Position numbers and translations under genes: made by a program
Notes under the pieces: model-generated
The model's input: the letters and a program-made list of their open reading frames with translations, nothing else
What the model was told of the DNA's origin: nothing
Databases searched by the model: none
From: Bacteroidales bacterium UBA2287
Lineage (GTDB): Bacteria > Bacteroidota > Bacteroidia > Bacteroidales > Tenuifilaceae
DNA: 64,000 nt
Direction: 5' to 3'
NCBI GenBank assembly: GCA_002345675.1
Contig: DDWL01000042.1
Span: 1-64,000, forward strand
Shown here: positions 1-11,600 of the stretch, one piece after another
Numbering within the stretch: position 1 is the stretch's first letter
Layout: the number at the start of each line of letters is the position of its first letter

Positions 1-85
1 TTATCAGTAATTTATATCTGGTTTTGATGATTTTATGAAAAACCGTGGAAAACAGGAAAATTTGTTGTGAGTAAAGTTGAGCACC

Positions 86-1072
86 TTAAAACGTTGGACA
101 GGGCATTGCCCTCCAGCGTTTTTTTGTTTTAACGGTAAACGTATAAATTACAGCAAGTTCGTGCGAACCACCCGAGCCAAAGCCTAGTTTCGAAACAGTA
201 AAATCGTAGCTGTAGGCAATGCTCATTTGGTCGTACTTGTAGCCAAACAGAAATGCAACGGCATCGCTGCCAGGGTGCTTACCACCCAGCGGAATTCCCC
301 TGTACCATGTTCCAAACAGAAACGGCTGGCGGTACCAGTACACGCCCAAGTCGGCCTGCCGCGAATCGCCCTGAACCTTAACGTTAAAGGCTCCCGTTAC
401 GCTCTCCTCAATGGGCCTAAGAATAAAACCTCGCAGAATAATACGAGCCCCGCCGTATACCGAGAATTTGAAAGGTGTACGGGCGTCGTCGCCGTAAAAG
501 GTACGCTCGGGTCGTAGCATATGATCCCACGTTGTGCCAAACCAAAGGTTGTCGGAGTAGGCAAGCAGCGAGGTCGACACGTCGATATCGCGAATGGTAC
601 TTTTACCTGGGAACGACACCGAAGGAGGAAGGTCGCTACCAGTTGTTGTTATTAGCTGGTCGCCAAAAATGAGGCGCGAATAGTTTATACCCTGCTGAAC
701 ATAGTAGAAGCCAACACCAGGGCGTATATGCCACTCGGGCGAAGGAGTAAGGTCGTAGCTGTAAACCACGCCTAGTAGGGTTGTGCCCAAGTGGCCGTCG
801 CCGGCCAAATCGCCAACTGCAAGAAAGCCAAGACCGCTTTTAAAGTTAATAAAGTTGTGGTCGTACGAAAAACTAAAGGTTTGGAACGTTCCCGGAACGG
901 CAGCCCACTGGTTACGGTAGTTGCCCACCACCCTATGCCCCGGTATGCCTCCGGCGTACGAGGGCGCCAAGTACAGCGGGCTTGCGTAAAATTGAGTAAA
1001 CTGAGGATCCTGCGAGTAGCCATTGGCAACCCACATAACCAGCAGTGATAATATTGCAAAAAATTTCTTCAT
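86..1072 (-). CDS. PorP/SprF-family type IX secretion outer membrane protein
   Basis: Predicted outer membrane beta-barrel of the PorP/SprF family, which helps T9SS substrates reach or attach to the cell surface. The N-terminus after the signal peptide (MKKFFAILSLLVMWVANGYSQ) reads DPQFTQFYASPLYLAPSYAG, the family hallmark. The rest alternates amphipathic strands rich in Tyr, Phe and Gly, and the length (about 328 aa) is normal for the family. An ATG three codons further upstream (1081) is also in frame, but the second ATG gives a cleaner signal peptide. It lies 30 bases downstream of the giant type B sorting-domain gene on the same strand, the arrangement seen for SprB and SprF in gliding bacteria, so it is probably the partner of that protein. 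No dedicated terminator is visible in bases 1-85. Confidence 0.9.
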   Translation of the reverse strand: MKKFFAILSLLVMWVANGYSQDPQFTQFYASPLYLAPSYAGGIPGHRVVGNYRNQWAAVPGTFQTFSFSYDHNFINFKSGLGFLAVGDLAGDGHLGTTLLGVVYSYDLTPSPEWHIRPGVGFYYVQQGINYSRLIFGDQLITTTGSDLPPSVSFPGKSTIRDIDVSTSLLAYSDNLWFGTTWDHMLRPERTFYGDDARTPFKFSVYGGARIILRGFILRPIEESVTGAFNVKVQGDSRQADLGVYWYRQPFLFGTWYRGIPLGGKHPGSDAVAFLFGYKYDQMSIAYSYDFTVSKLGFGSGGSHELAVIYTFTVKTKKRWRAMPCPTF

Positions 1073-1102
1073 TCGTTCCATTCAACCTTAATAAAAAATA
1101 GT

Positions 1103-4100
1103 TTATCGCAGTAACGTTACATTTCCCCGCATGTCGAATAGTTTGCCATCAACATACCTACCTGTGGCTCGCCAAACGTAAACATCCTGTGGCAGAAGCC
1201 TTCCTTGGTAGTAACCATTCCATCCAACTTTTATATTTTTGGTTTCGAAAATTTGCTGCCCCCAACGGTTAAACACAGTCAACTTATACTCCTCAACCCC
1301 TTCGTGAACAGGGTGAAAAACCTCATTTGTAAAGTCTACTTCATCATAAAATCCTTCATTTGGAATTTTACTTGGAATAAAAGCATTAGGGAATCGAAGA
1401 CGACCGTAACCAATTACCAAAAGGGCTGGCGATGCCAATTTAGTATCGGAGCATAAATGCTCGCTCCAAACCGTAAGTTTTACGTCGTACTTACCCATAT
1501 TATCGTAGGTATGAATTGGGTTTCGATCGTAACTTAAAAAGCTATTATCGCCAAAGTCCCATTCGTATTTAGTTGCCAGCTTACTTTTACTGAAGAAATA
1601 AACCGTAGCATTAGGAAGGAGCACTGTATCGGGATCAAATACAAAATCGGCAGTTGGGTTCTCAAATACTTGATAAACCTGATAAAAATGTCGTATTCCG
1701 CCATCTCCCTCAACTACAAGTTTAACGTTGTAGTAACCGGGTTCAGTAAATTCATGTTCTGGCTCTTCTTCAGTTGATGTTGTCCCATCGCCAAAGTCCC
1801 ATAGATATGAATACCCATAATCTGAATAATTATAAAAATTCACCTCAAGGGGAGAGCAATCCTCGTATTTATTTGATGTAAATGAAGCAATAGGCTCAGC
1901 GGGCCTTAAAACCAACCAGTGCGAAATTGATGAGTTACACTCAGGATGATTATTGTTTACAACGCTAAGCGAAACATCACGTATAAAGTTATTTTCACGT
2001 GGACCCCAGGTTGTGTATGTGTAACTACCTGGATTCATATTAACAAAATCGGGAGACCCATCGCCAAAATTCCATGTATAAGTAAAATTAGTAGGATGAG
2101 ACGGGCTTGTTTCATTAGTAAAGAAAAACTGTGCATCTGGATAAACCCTTAAGGCTTTATCGATAGCAAACTCGGCAACTGGTTTTGCATAAACTGTTAG
2201 TGTTTTTGTTATGTCGTGTTTGCATTGGTACTCCGACTCGGCGTTAAGTTTAACATGAAACTCCTTATCAACATTGGAATTGTTAACAAATAGATGTGTT
2301 GGTTGAAAAAGACCCGATCCCAATCCGTTGTTGTAACCGTAATCCCAAGTATAATAGTTAGCATTGCTGGTTGAGTTAACCATAGTTACAGGTAATGGAT
2401 TACAGCCAGCATTCCCTGGAGTAAAATCGAAATCGGCAGTAACCCTTGGGTATACGTAAACTGTTTGCGACACTTTATCAACACAGGTACTATCTGTGGT
2501 TGTTGTAGATGCTGTTAGCGAAATGGTGTAAGGTTCAATATTGCTGCCAAGATTGTCGAAATTAAATGTGGCAGTATTAGCATTGGTTGAAACTGGCAAG
2601 GGCTCGTATGTGTAGCTAAGCGCTGTTCCTTGCGAAATGTTATGAATCCTTGTAATAGTGTCGGGACAGAATTGGTAAGGCGAAATTAGCTCCATTACCG
2701 CCTTTGGCTTGGGGTACACAGTTACAGTATGATTAATTATATCGGTACAACCATGCACCGAACGAGCCCACAAACTAACATCAAACGTTTTATTCTGGGT
2801 AAACGAAGTATTTAAGTAAGTTTGAGTTGGATCCTGTAATGTGGATGTTACAGTATTGCCAAAACTCCATAGGTAAGTTGCATTATTTGGCCCAGGGCCC
2901 CCAGACGCATTTGTTTGGTTACGGAACAAAACATTGAGCGGGTGACACCCGTCGAAACTAGAACCGGGCTTAAAACTGAACTGTGGGTAAACCCTTGGAT
3001 GAACTACAATTGGGGTTGTAATAGTTTTAGCACATGTTTGAAGATATGGTGCACCTAGCCCTGTTGTTAAACTTACTTCATAATCTTTGTCCTGAAGATC
3101 ATCTTCGTTAGGATTTGCTGGAATATTTTCAAAGCGAATAGTCCCGGTGGGCTGCACAAATCCTAATGTTTGTCCATTGTCAAAGTTCCAACTATACTGA
3201 TATGCCGAACTGGTTGAAATGTTTTGGAACGTTACATCGAGTGGCGAACAACCCACAGGATTTTCGGCAATAAAATTGGCCTCAACTAAGGGGTAAACGG
3301 TAACATCTTGCACCCTATCGCGAACACAGCCAACGGCATTTGTTGCCCGTAAGCGAATACTATAAGAATTTGAATTCTCTTTATCAGTATGTGAATACAA
3401 TTTATTAGGCAAGGGGTTCTCAATGTTTGTTCCTGTATTATCGCCAAAGTCCCAGATATACTGCCCTAATCCACTACTTGTATTAGTAAAATTAACTGTT
3501 AATGGATTACACCCCTCGGTAACATCTAAACTAAAGTTGGAAACTAATTCGGGGTAAACAGTAATTGGCTTTGTTGAACTGTGAAAACAGGTGATATCGG
3601 AAATGGCATGGTACTGATTTGATGTAAGTGTAATGTTAGGGTACTGAATGGCATTTAGCTCGTCGCTGTCGAACGTAAAAGTATGACCCATTATGGGTGC
3701 ATTAGTTACTTGCGTTTGCTGAACTCCTCCAACGGTGTAACCATAATTCCAAATAAACTCAGTTCCATTTAGCGAGCTATTTGTAAACTCAACGTCGAAG
3801 GGTGTGCAAAGCGAGTCGAACCTGAAAGTGAAAATCGATTCTACTTTTGGGTGAACTCGAACATTAATAGTTGTATCATGTGTGCAGCCTGTCGATATTT
3901 GAGTTGCATTTACCAAGGTTGGCAAAGTAAAATCGCTAGGACCAAGATTAACAAACCTATGAACCATATCACCATATGACGATGTTGCCGTATTCCCATC
4001 CTGAAAATCCCATTGAAGGTTGGCGGGGCCACCCGTGCTTGTTATTGGATTCTTGATAAAAGTAATATCGGCACCTGTTAGCCCCGAACAAATTGGACTT

Positions 4101-7100
4101 GGATCAGCATAGTGCAATTCTAGCTTTGGGGCAACCGAAATGGTTTGTACGGGAGCACTACTCGGACAGGTGAAATTTGGCAGTCCAGTGTTCCAAACTG
4201 TTTGTGCATTAAACGTAATAGTATATGTAACGTTGTCGTTAATTGCGTTGTTGGGTAGTTCTATAATTGGCTTATCAATGTGGTTATTCGTTACTGCATT
4301 TTGCAACACCCCTAATGCATTTGCAGGTGTAAATGTCCAAGAAAAGTTGCTTCCATTAAGCGAAGAATTAGTTAGTTCAACCTTCATGGGTTCACATAAA
4401 TCGAGAATTCTTAGTGTATAGTTCGCCTCAACCTTAGGATGAACCCGAATTAGGTTAGTAGTAGTATTTTCGCAACCGGAAATTAAGTTTTTAGCAATTA
4501 GAGTAACAGTATATAGCGAGTCGACTGAGCCACGATTGGTAAATGTATGAGTAAACAGAGGAGCCGACGTTGTTGAAGAACCTTGATAACTTCCAAAATT
4601 CCATTGAAAATCTAGGACTCCACCTGTTGAAGCATTAGTAAATTCCACCTCAAAATCGGCGCAGCCTTCATCGAAATCGGTAGAAAAAGCGGCTAAAACC
4701 TCGGGATGAATAATAATTGGAATCTCAAATGTTTTTGTACAGGTTGGATTAGAATTGTTTACCGTAAGCCTAACCGTTACAGGCATGGGTGCGCCCGTTT
4801 GGTTTGTAAATGTTTTGGTAAAGTTACCAATTGCAGTAAGATCGCCCGCATCGCCCGGCCAAACGTCATCAGTGTATCCAACAAAAGCAAACGAGTAACT
4901 TTGAATACTTGGTGGCATCCGCAGGTACGAAAAATCGATTGATTCGCCCGAGCAAATTGCTACTTTATTGGCACTAACCTGTGCTTTAATATATGGTTCA
5001 ACGTAAACATCGGTTGATGCAGTATTCCAGCAGCCATACTCGCTTCGCGCCACAACCAAAACTTCATAGGTAACTTGAGTATTAGTAGTATTACGAAAAA
5101 TGTGCGATGTAATTGCTCCTCCGCCAGGAGTTCCATCGCCAAACGACCAAGTATAAGTCATAGTAGGAAGTGGCTGCGAAAGCAAAGAGGTAAATTCAAC
5201 CTCTGCCGAATCGCAAATGGTAATGTTATTTGGGATAAAACTTACAATAACTTCGGGGTAAACAATAACATCGTGCGTTTTAGTTCTTGGGCAACTTAAC
5301 CCATTAACACTTGTTGTGCGCGTATATGTAATTGTTATGGGTAATGGAGCAGCGGTGGTATTAAAATATGCCTTTGGATCAGGGTCTGCATCGTTAAAAC
5401 CAGTCAAGTCGCCAAAATCCCAAGAATGGCTATCGCCGCTATTTCCAGAGGAGTTGTTGTTAAAAAAGAGTTCGTCGCCCGAGCAAATATTTCCAGGAAA
5501 AATATTGAAATCGGCATTAACGTACGGTGCAACGTTTATTTGCTGGGTAATGCTATCCTTGCAACCCCACAGGCTAGTAACCTTAAGTTTTACATCATAG
5601 GCATGTCCAATATAGTCTCCTGGTAGTAGGGGATTTGTATAAACATTATTATACGTATAACTTGGCGATACTAATGAAGAGCCACCAGCCCCATCGCCAA
5701 AGGTCCACGAGTAGTTAGAAGCAGGAGTAGTTTGAGGGGGACCATTAAATTGAACTGAAGTATTGTTACAAACTTCGGCAGGCATTGTAAATGCTGGGTT
5801 AACTGGAGGATAAACAGTAACCACCTGAGGCAGTGTAGTCTTAGGGCAATCGTTGCGATTTGTTACGGTAAGGCTTATGGTATACGTAATTGGAGCATTG
5901 GTGCTGTTGGGCAGGGTTATATCTTCGCTTGCTCCAGCACTAGGAAAACTCGCTGTAGAAAAAGCGATGGGTGGGTTAGTTACAACTGTCCACGAATGGC
6001 TATCAATATCGCCTTGCGAATTATTTGCTACATTAACAGTTAACCCAACTACTCCTAAAACATTGGGCTTGGCACATCCATTTGCTTTGTTTAGTGTAAA
6101 TTTAGGCTCAATAAACGATGTAACATCTACCGAATTTGTTGCCGTAGAGGTGCAACCAAATGGCGAAGTTGCTACCATCTCAATATTGTAGGTAACGGGT
6201 ACTTCGGGAGTACTTAGCGGATTTTCGAAGGAGTGGATAAAGGTTTCGTTAGATATTAATGAGGTTCGACCAAACCCATCGCCAAAATCCCACACATAAG
6301 TATCGGCTGTATTGGTCGACGATGTATTGGTAAAAGTACCATCGCGCGGGTTGGCGCATACATCGGGGTTGGGGGTAAAGTTAAACGATGCGGTTATGGA
6401 GGGGTGTATAAAAATATCGCGAGAGGATTGCTTATTGCAACCGCCCAAATTCCTTGAGTATAACTCAACCGTATATACTATAGTAGTATTGGTATTGTTT
6501 GTAAAATTGTAGGTTAAATCTTGGGTATAAACAAATTGTTCATTAGTTCCGTTTTCAAGAATACGCCAATAATTACCACCGGTAGCTCCCACTGAGGTAT
6601 TTAAAAAATCAATTGTTTTAGGAGCGCAACCAAAAACTGCCGATGGTTCGAAAGAGGAGGTTACAGGTGGAAACATTTCAACCTGAACCCTTATTGTAGT
6701 ATCTGCCCAGCATTCTCTTTTTATCACAACATCATAGTTGTAAGGACCTGGTGGCGGAAGTGAATAAGGGTTGTAAATATTAGTATTATTAAGGTAATGT
6801 ATAGGGCTTCCAACTCTAGACCAAGTGTATTCATATCCTCCATTAGCCTCAAGATTAATTGTGTCGCCCCAACATACCGATAGTTGTGGAGAACCTACAC
6901 TTGAATAGGCACTACCCCTATTTACATTGTAATCGGAAAAGTAACCGTATTTGCAACCCGTTTGATTACCACCATTAAAAACAGCCAAATGGAAATACTT
7001 ACTATTAATTACAGTTGTAACTCCATTTACCGGGGCAGAAGGGAATAGTTTTTTATCTGGCTTTAACACCCACCAACCATTTATTAACTCAAAATCAGTT

Positions 7101-8362
7101 GCAGGAATACTAACGAAACCAGCAGCGCCATATTTAATTTGAAACTTATCCTGCCCCCCATCGCGCACCATTAGGTTTAAATAAAAAGGTTGATTATTTG
7201 ATCGGGTAACACTAACCCGATTCGAACCCGTACACCATTGAATTGTGGGAAGAACTGCGCCACCCATTTCGCATCCAAAACCCGATAAATGGTAAACATA
7301 TACAGGCCCCGAGGCTAAAATATGAGTAGCATTTTTACTAATTTGAACTACATGGGGAATTAGTTTATTTACAATAGTGGCAGCTGGTACGCCATCAATT
7401 GTTATATTGGTGTTGTTATTAACAGCCCAAATAAATGCTCTCTCACCATTAGAAACTCCTTCTGGTGGATCTAAAGTTGTAAGTGGATTATTTAAATTTA
7501 TTCGACCTCGCATTATTATATACTCGTTGCCAACTAAATTTACGGGGATTATCTGATCGCCATTTAAATCTCTACAACCAGCAGGAATAGAATTTACCGA
7601 ATCGTCTTTTACTGAAATAACTATTTTTTTATCTGAAGTAACTTCAGTGCCCCCAAGATGCCCAACGGCAGTTATTGCTGACGCTCGTGCTTGGTACGAT
7701 TGGCCTTGAAGCAAATCGATGAAAAAAGGGCCAACTTGCCCTGCTATTGGTTGCGAAGGGGTTATCCAAACCCTAGTAGTACCTGCTTCGGTGGCAACAA
7801 TATCGAACGCCGAATAGGGCTGTGGAGCGTAACCACCATTTGACCAAAAATTTTGTGACGGGATAATAAAATGTGTACCAAGTGCATTGTTCCCTTTTAG
7901 AGAAAAAATATCGGGGTTGAAGTATTCATCTTGCTCAAAATAGGCAGTAATTGAGGTTATTGTAGAAATTAGCTTTAACCCTTTATTTAATACAGTTGTA
8001 TGGGGTTGGTTTTCAACTTGTGCCCTAAAAGGGGTTAAATCGATATTTATGGTTTGGTTGGGCCCAATTGGTAATACAATTGGAACAAACAATGGGTTTC
8101 GAGGCTGAGTAAGTTCAATAGTTGTGGAAATAAGGTCGTTGGAATTGGTTACGATTAAATGAATCGGCTCTCCTCCAGGGCAGGAGGAAGGAGGAATATT
8201 GCCACAATGACCTGTGGTAATTTCAGGTACCGAAAACCAAAACTCCTTACCCGTTTGCGCCGAAACGCGCAAATTTCCTTGAAACAGAATAGTTATAAAC
8301 GTAAGGTATAGTAAGATATTATTTACTATCCTTTTGCTACTTTTACAAACTGAATTACTCAT
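1103..8362 (-). CDS. Giant PKD-repeat surface protein with T9SS type B sorting domain
   Basis: A 2419-residue exported adhesin-like protein. The start (MSNSVCKSSKRIVNNILLYL) has a hydrophobic signal segment ending near VSAQ. Residues of about 35-490 begin GKEFWFSVPEI and resemble the IgGFc-binding N-terminal domain found in Bacteroidota surface proteins. From about residue 560 to 2300 there are roughly 19 PKD-like Ig units, each with a core such as YVWDFGDG or YTWNFGDG and a preceding Cys-Xaa-Pro-leu strand, often with a second cysteine. The last 95 or so residues contain FPNAFIPS, YKLTVFNRWGQQIFE and GWNGYYQG, the gliding-motility-associated (CHU_C, type B) sorting domain. It should be exported by Sec, moved over the outer membrane by T9SS and retained by the adjacent PorP/SprF protein. 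The ligand cannot be told from sequence. Confidence 0.9.
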   Translation of the reverse strand: MSNSVCKSSKRIVNNILLYLTFITILFQGNLRVSAQTGKEFWFSVPEITTGHCGNIPPSSCPGGEPIHLIVTNSNDLISTTIELTQPRNPLFVPIVLPIGPNQTINIDLTPFRAQVENQPHTTVLNKGLKLISTITSITAYFEQDEYFNPDIFSLKGNNALGTHFIIPSQNFWSNGGYAPQPYSAFDIVATEAGTTRVWITPSQPIAGQVGPFFIDLLQGQSYQARASAITAVGHLGGTEVTSDKKIVISVKDDSVNSIPAGCRDLNGDQIIPVNLVGNEYIIMRGRINLNNPLTTLDPPEGVSNGERAFIWAVNNNTNITIDGVPAATIVNKLIPHVVQISKNATHILASGPVYVYHLSGFGCEMGGAVLPTIQWCTGSNRVSVTRSNNQPFYLNLMVRDGGQDKFQIKYGAAGFVSIPATDFELINGWWVLKPDKKLFPSAPVNGVTTVINSKYFHLAVFNGGNQTGCKYGYFSDYNVNRGSAYSSVGSPQLSVCWGDTINLEANGGYEYTWSRVGSPIHYLNNTNIYNPYSLPPPGPYNYDVVIKRECWADTTIRVQVEMFPPVTSSFEPSAVFGCAPKTIDFLNTSVGATGGNYWRILENGTNEQFVYTQDLTYNFTNNTNTTIVYTVELYSRNLGGCNKQSSRDIFIHPSITASFNFTPNPDVCANPRDGTFTNTSSTNTADTYVWDFGDGFGRTSLISNETFIHSFENPLSTPEVPVTYNIEMVATSPFGCTSTATNSVDVTSFIEPKFTLNKANGCAKPNVLGVVGLTVNVANNSQGDIDSHSWTVVTNPPIAFSTASFPSAGASEDITLPNSTNAPITYTISLTVTNRNDCPKTTLPQVVTVYPPVNPAFTMPAEVCNNTSVQFNGPPQTTPASNYSWTFGDGAGGSSLVSPSYTYNNVYTNPLLPGDYIGHAYDVKLKVTSLWGCKDSITQQINVAPYVNADFNIFPGNICSGDELFFNNNSSGNSGDSHSWDFGDLTGFNDADPDPKAYFNTTAAPLPITITYTRTTSVNGLSCPRTKTHDVIVYPEVIVSFIPNNITICDSAEVEFTSLLSQPLPTMTYTWSFGDGTPGGGAITSHIFRNTTNTQVTYEVLVVARSEYGCWNTASTDVYVEPYIKAQVSANKVAICSGESIDFSYLRMPPSIQSYSFAFVGYTDDVWPGDAGDLTAIGNFTKTFTNQTGAPMPVTVRLTVNNSNPTCTKTFEIPIIIHPEVLAAFSTDFDEGCADFEVEFTNASTGGVLDFQWNFGSYQGSSTTSAPLFTHTFTNRGSVDSLYTVTLIAKNLISGCENTTTNLIRVHPKVEANYTLRILDLCEPMKVELTNSSLNGSNFSWTFTPANALGVLQNAVTNNHIDKPIIELPNNAINDNVTYTITFNAQTVWNTGLPNFTCPSSAPVQTISVAPKLELHYADPSPICSGLTGADITFIKNPITSTGGPANLQWDFQDGNTATSSYGDMVHRFVNLGPSDFTLPTLVNATQISTGCTHDTTINVRVHPKVESIFTFRFDSLCTPFDVEFTNSSLNGTEFIWNYGYTVGGVQQTQVTNAPIMGHTFTFDSDELNAIQYPNITLTSNQYHAISDITCFHSSTKPITVYPELVSNFSLDVTEGCNPLTVNFTNTSSGLGQYIWDFGDNTGTNIENPLPNKLYSHTDKENSNSYSIRLRATNAVGCVRDRVQDVTVYPLVEANFIAENPVGCSPLDVTFQNISTSSAYQYSWNFDNGQTLGFVQPTGTIRFENIPANPNEDDLQDKDYEVSLTTGLGAPYLQTCAKTITTPIVVHPRVYPQFSFKPGSSFDGCHPLNVLFRNQTNASGGPGPNNATYLWSFGNTVTSTLQDPTQTYLNTSFTQNKTFDVSLWARSVHGCTDIINHTVTVYPKPKAVMELISPYQFCPDTITRIHNISQGTALSYTYEPLPVSTNANTATFNFDNLGSNIEPYTISLTASTTTTDSTCVDKVSQTVYVYPRVTADFDFTPGNAGCNPLPVTMVNSTSNANYYTWDYGYNNGLGSGLFQPTHLFVNNSNVDKEFHVKLNAESEYQCKHDITKTLTVYAKPVAEFAIDKALRVYPDAQFFFTNETSPSHPTNFTYTWNFGDGSPDFVNMNPGSYTYTTWGPRENNFIRDVSLSVVNNNHPECNSSISHWLVLRPAEPIASFTSNKYEDCSPLEVNFYNYSDYGYSYLWDFGDGTTSTEEEPEHEFTEPGYYNVKLVVEGDGGIRHFYQVYQVFENPTADFVFDPDTVLLPNATVYFFSKSKLATKYEWDFGDNSFLSYDRNPIHTYDNMGKYDVKLTVWSEHLCSDTKLASPALLVIGYGRLRFPNAFIPSKIPNEGFYDEVDFTNEVFHPVHEGVEEYKLTVFNRWGQQIFETKNIKVGWNGYYQGRLLPQDVYVWRATGRYVDGKLFDMRGNVTLLR

Positions 8363-8627
8363 AAATAATGAATAAAAAAGATTTAAGTCACTAAATTTTT
8401 GCCATTAATACATACTATTACGTAACTTGGTCAAAAAAGATATGTGCTTAATCAAATTTGAAATGATTTTACGAAAATAGATATTTTTTAAGAACAAATA
8501 GCAATTATTCTTTATGAACATACATTGTTTTAAACTGTTAAATGATTAATTGTGTATGAAATCTTTTTTTACTTCAAGTTTGTTATATTTTTAATGCATA
8601 TTTGAATAATCCTAAACACATCAGGTT

Positions 8628-11600
8628 ATGAAAAAATACACAAACAAATTTTATCTGAGCATTATTCTATGTTCATTTTTTCTTTGTATATCAATTGGAT
8701 TAAAGGCACAAGAGTTTGAGGAATTTCTTGTTGAGGATTTTGAGGTTGGCTATTTGCCCGATGGATGGGCTTTACAGTACACCAAGCCACTCTTAAATGG
8801 TGTTAATTGGATATATGAAAATGGGGGTCACACAACTACTCCTTCATTTCCATCGACACGAAAACCATACCCTGCACATTCGGGCACAAAAAATGCACTT
8901 TTTTACTATCAAAGTGCGGGATCAGAATCTACAATACTTTGGACAAAACCCTTTTCGTTAGAACTTGCATTAGTACCCGAACTAACTTTTTGGCACGCCC
9001 AAGACCAGCGATACACTTTTGGCAACTGGAACAATGACCAATTAAGAGTATACTACAAACGTGGATTAGACAGCGCAAAGGTTCAGTTAGCATATTATCC
9101 CGAGGTTCTTCCAAACTGGACCGAAAGGGTTATCATTATCCCCGACAGCGCTTTTTCTCCAACATTTTATATTGGTTTTGAAGCAATTACAAAAAGTGGG
9201 TGGGGTGCTTGTGTCGATGATATTAGTATTGTTGAAACTGCTACCGCTCAGCTGTCTTTGAATAGCATGACAATCACACAGCCATCTACCCTCCCGTTAA
9301 CTACTGGGCTTGGCTTTCATCCCATTGCTATGCTCACTTTAAAAGTTAGCGGTAATGCTGGAACTTTGCCCCTTGAGTCGTTAAAACTAAAAGTTGCAGG
9401 ATCCGATCTGCTTTTTAATTCCGATGGTTTTAACCTATTTACAACCCAAAGTCCCATCTTTTACGACAAAACAAACGTAGGGACAAGTACTTCAATTATT
9501 GATGGAGAGGTTCTTTTCGATAACATAACTTTAAATTTATTACCTGGATATAACTACTTATGGATTACGTGTAGTGTGAAAAATGATGCGCCTTATGGTG
9601 CAAGTGTTAATTTTTATATTCCAGCCGAAGGGGTACAAATAAGTAGCAGCTTATATCCGGTTGAAAATTTAACACTTCCTTCGAATAGAGAAGTAAGAAC
9701 TTCATTTTTTTATGATAATTTTGAAAGTGATCTCAACTGGGAACTAATTGGGAACTTTCAGGTATTTGACCCCATTGGACAAACTGGAGGATTAGGCAAC
9801 CCCGATCCCGTGCATGCATATAATGGGATTAAAGTCTTGGGAACCCCTGGTGCTTACCCTGCCAATTTGCTGAATAACCAATATTTGGCAACTTCACCAA
9901 TTTTCGACCTAACTTATTTCAAAAATGTTGAAATTCAATTCGCACGTTGGCTTAATATAGAATACAGCGATAAGGCGAAAATTCAACTCTCCAAAAATGC
10001 AGGAGTTGATTGGACAACCATTTATGAAAATACTGGGAATACTACAGACTCCCAATGGCAAAAAATTCTATTGCAGGCATCACAAGCAAATCGTTCAAAA
10101 GATGTGATGTTTCGGTTTACATTGGGACCCACAGATGATAGTTGGAACTTTACCGGGTGGAATATCGATGACGTTGCCTTTACTGCGTACCACATTACTA
10201 AGGATGTTGGTGTGGTTGACTGGATTTATCCATTAAGTGGATGTGGGCATTCCTCAGCCGATTCGGTAATTGTTAAAGTCGCCAACCTTGGCGACGGGCC
10301 TATCACACAAGATTTTCCAATTTCTTATTCATTTAATGGTGGCACTACTTGGATTACCGATATTTTCACTCAGGATCTTGCCATTGGCGACACTGTCGAA
10401 TTTATCTTTCCCACTAAAGTCGACCTTTCTCTACCAGGACTAAAACCACTTGTAATGGCTAAAACTGCACTCGTTAACGACGAAGACTCTTCAAATGACT
10501 TACTTTCTACTTCTGTTTTTATTGCACCAACTTATCCTGTGCCTTATTCTGAAAACTTTGAAAGTAACGATGGTTTTTGGCGCTCCTATGGAACAAGTCT
10601 TTGGGCTTGGGGTTCTATTTCCAAGCCAACCATTAATGCCGCCGTGTCGGGAACCAAAGGTTGGATTACAGACTTAACCCAATCGTATGGCAGCAAATTG
10701 TCGTCCAATTATCAAATAGTCTTCAACGACGGATTCGAAACCAATAAGAACTGGATATTCACAGGTGAATTTGAGCGAAATGTTGCTTCTCATCCACTTT
10801 ATCCCTATGATGGCCTTTACTTTATTGGCAACGACATTTCTGGTCAAGGAGCAAATCTTTTTGGTTACGAAAACGGTATTTTATATACAACCCCCCACGC
10901 TGCAACATCCCCACCCATTGACATATCGAACTATCATAGTAACGTAATCGAATTCTATGGATACATTCGTGTGCTCCAAGGCGATACTGCTCGCATTTTA
11001 ATTAGCCCAAACAATGGGGCTACTTGGGTAAGTATTTGGGATAATAATGGCGTAGAAACCCTTGAGAACTGGTATAGTTTAAAATCTTTAGTAATAAACG
11101 ACCAATACTCAAATTCAACTCAGCTGCGTGTAAGGTTTGCAATTACACATTCGTCAATTGCAGGAGGGAATGAGTCTGGCTGGATAATAGATCAATTTAG
11201 CCTCAAAGGAAAAACAGTAAATAATAACCCCTCGTTTGTTGAGAGTGCTTGCTATAATCTCACAGGAATTAATAGCCCAATATTCGAAACAAATATATGG
11301 ACACAAACCGAAGCAGGTGTTGACGGGGCATCTCTTTACTATTCAATCAACAAAGGGGTTACTTGGAATAATATGAATAACACAACCTCACACGATTCAT
11401 ACTGGAACTGGTACTCAGGGAACCCCGTTTCGGCACTTGGTGTCGATGGCTGGAGTGGCCTCGGAACAGGATGGAAGCGGGCTAGACACCTTCTCCCTGC
11501 TGCAGTTGCTAATGAAACTTGTGTAAATTTCAGAATAGGCTTTGCTGCCGATAAACTCAATAATAACTACGATGGCATTGCAATTGACGACGTTAAAATT

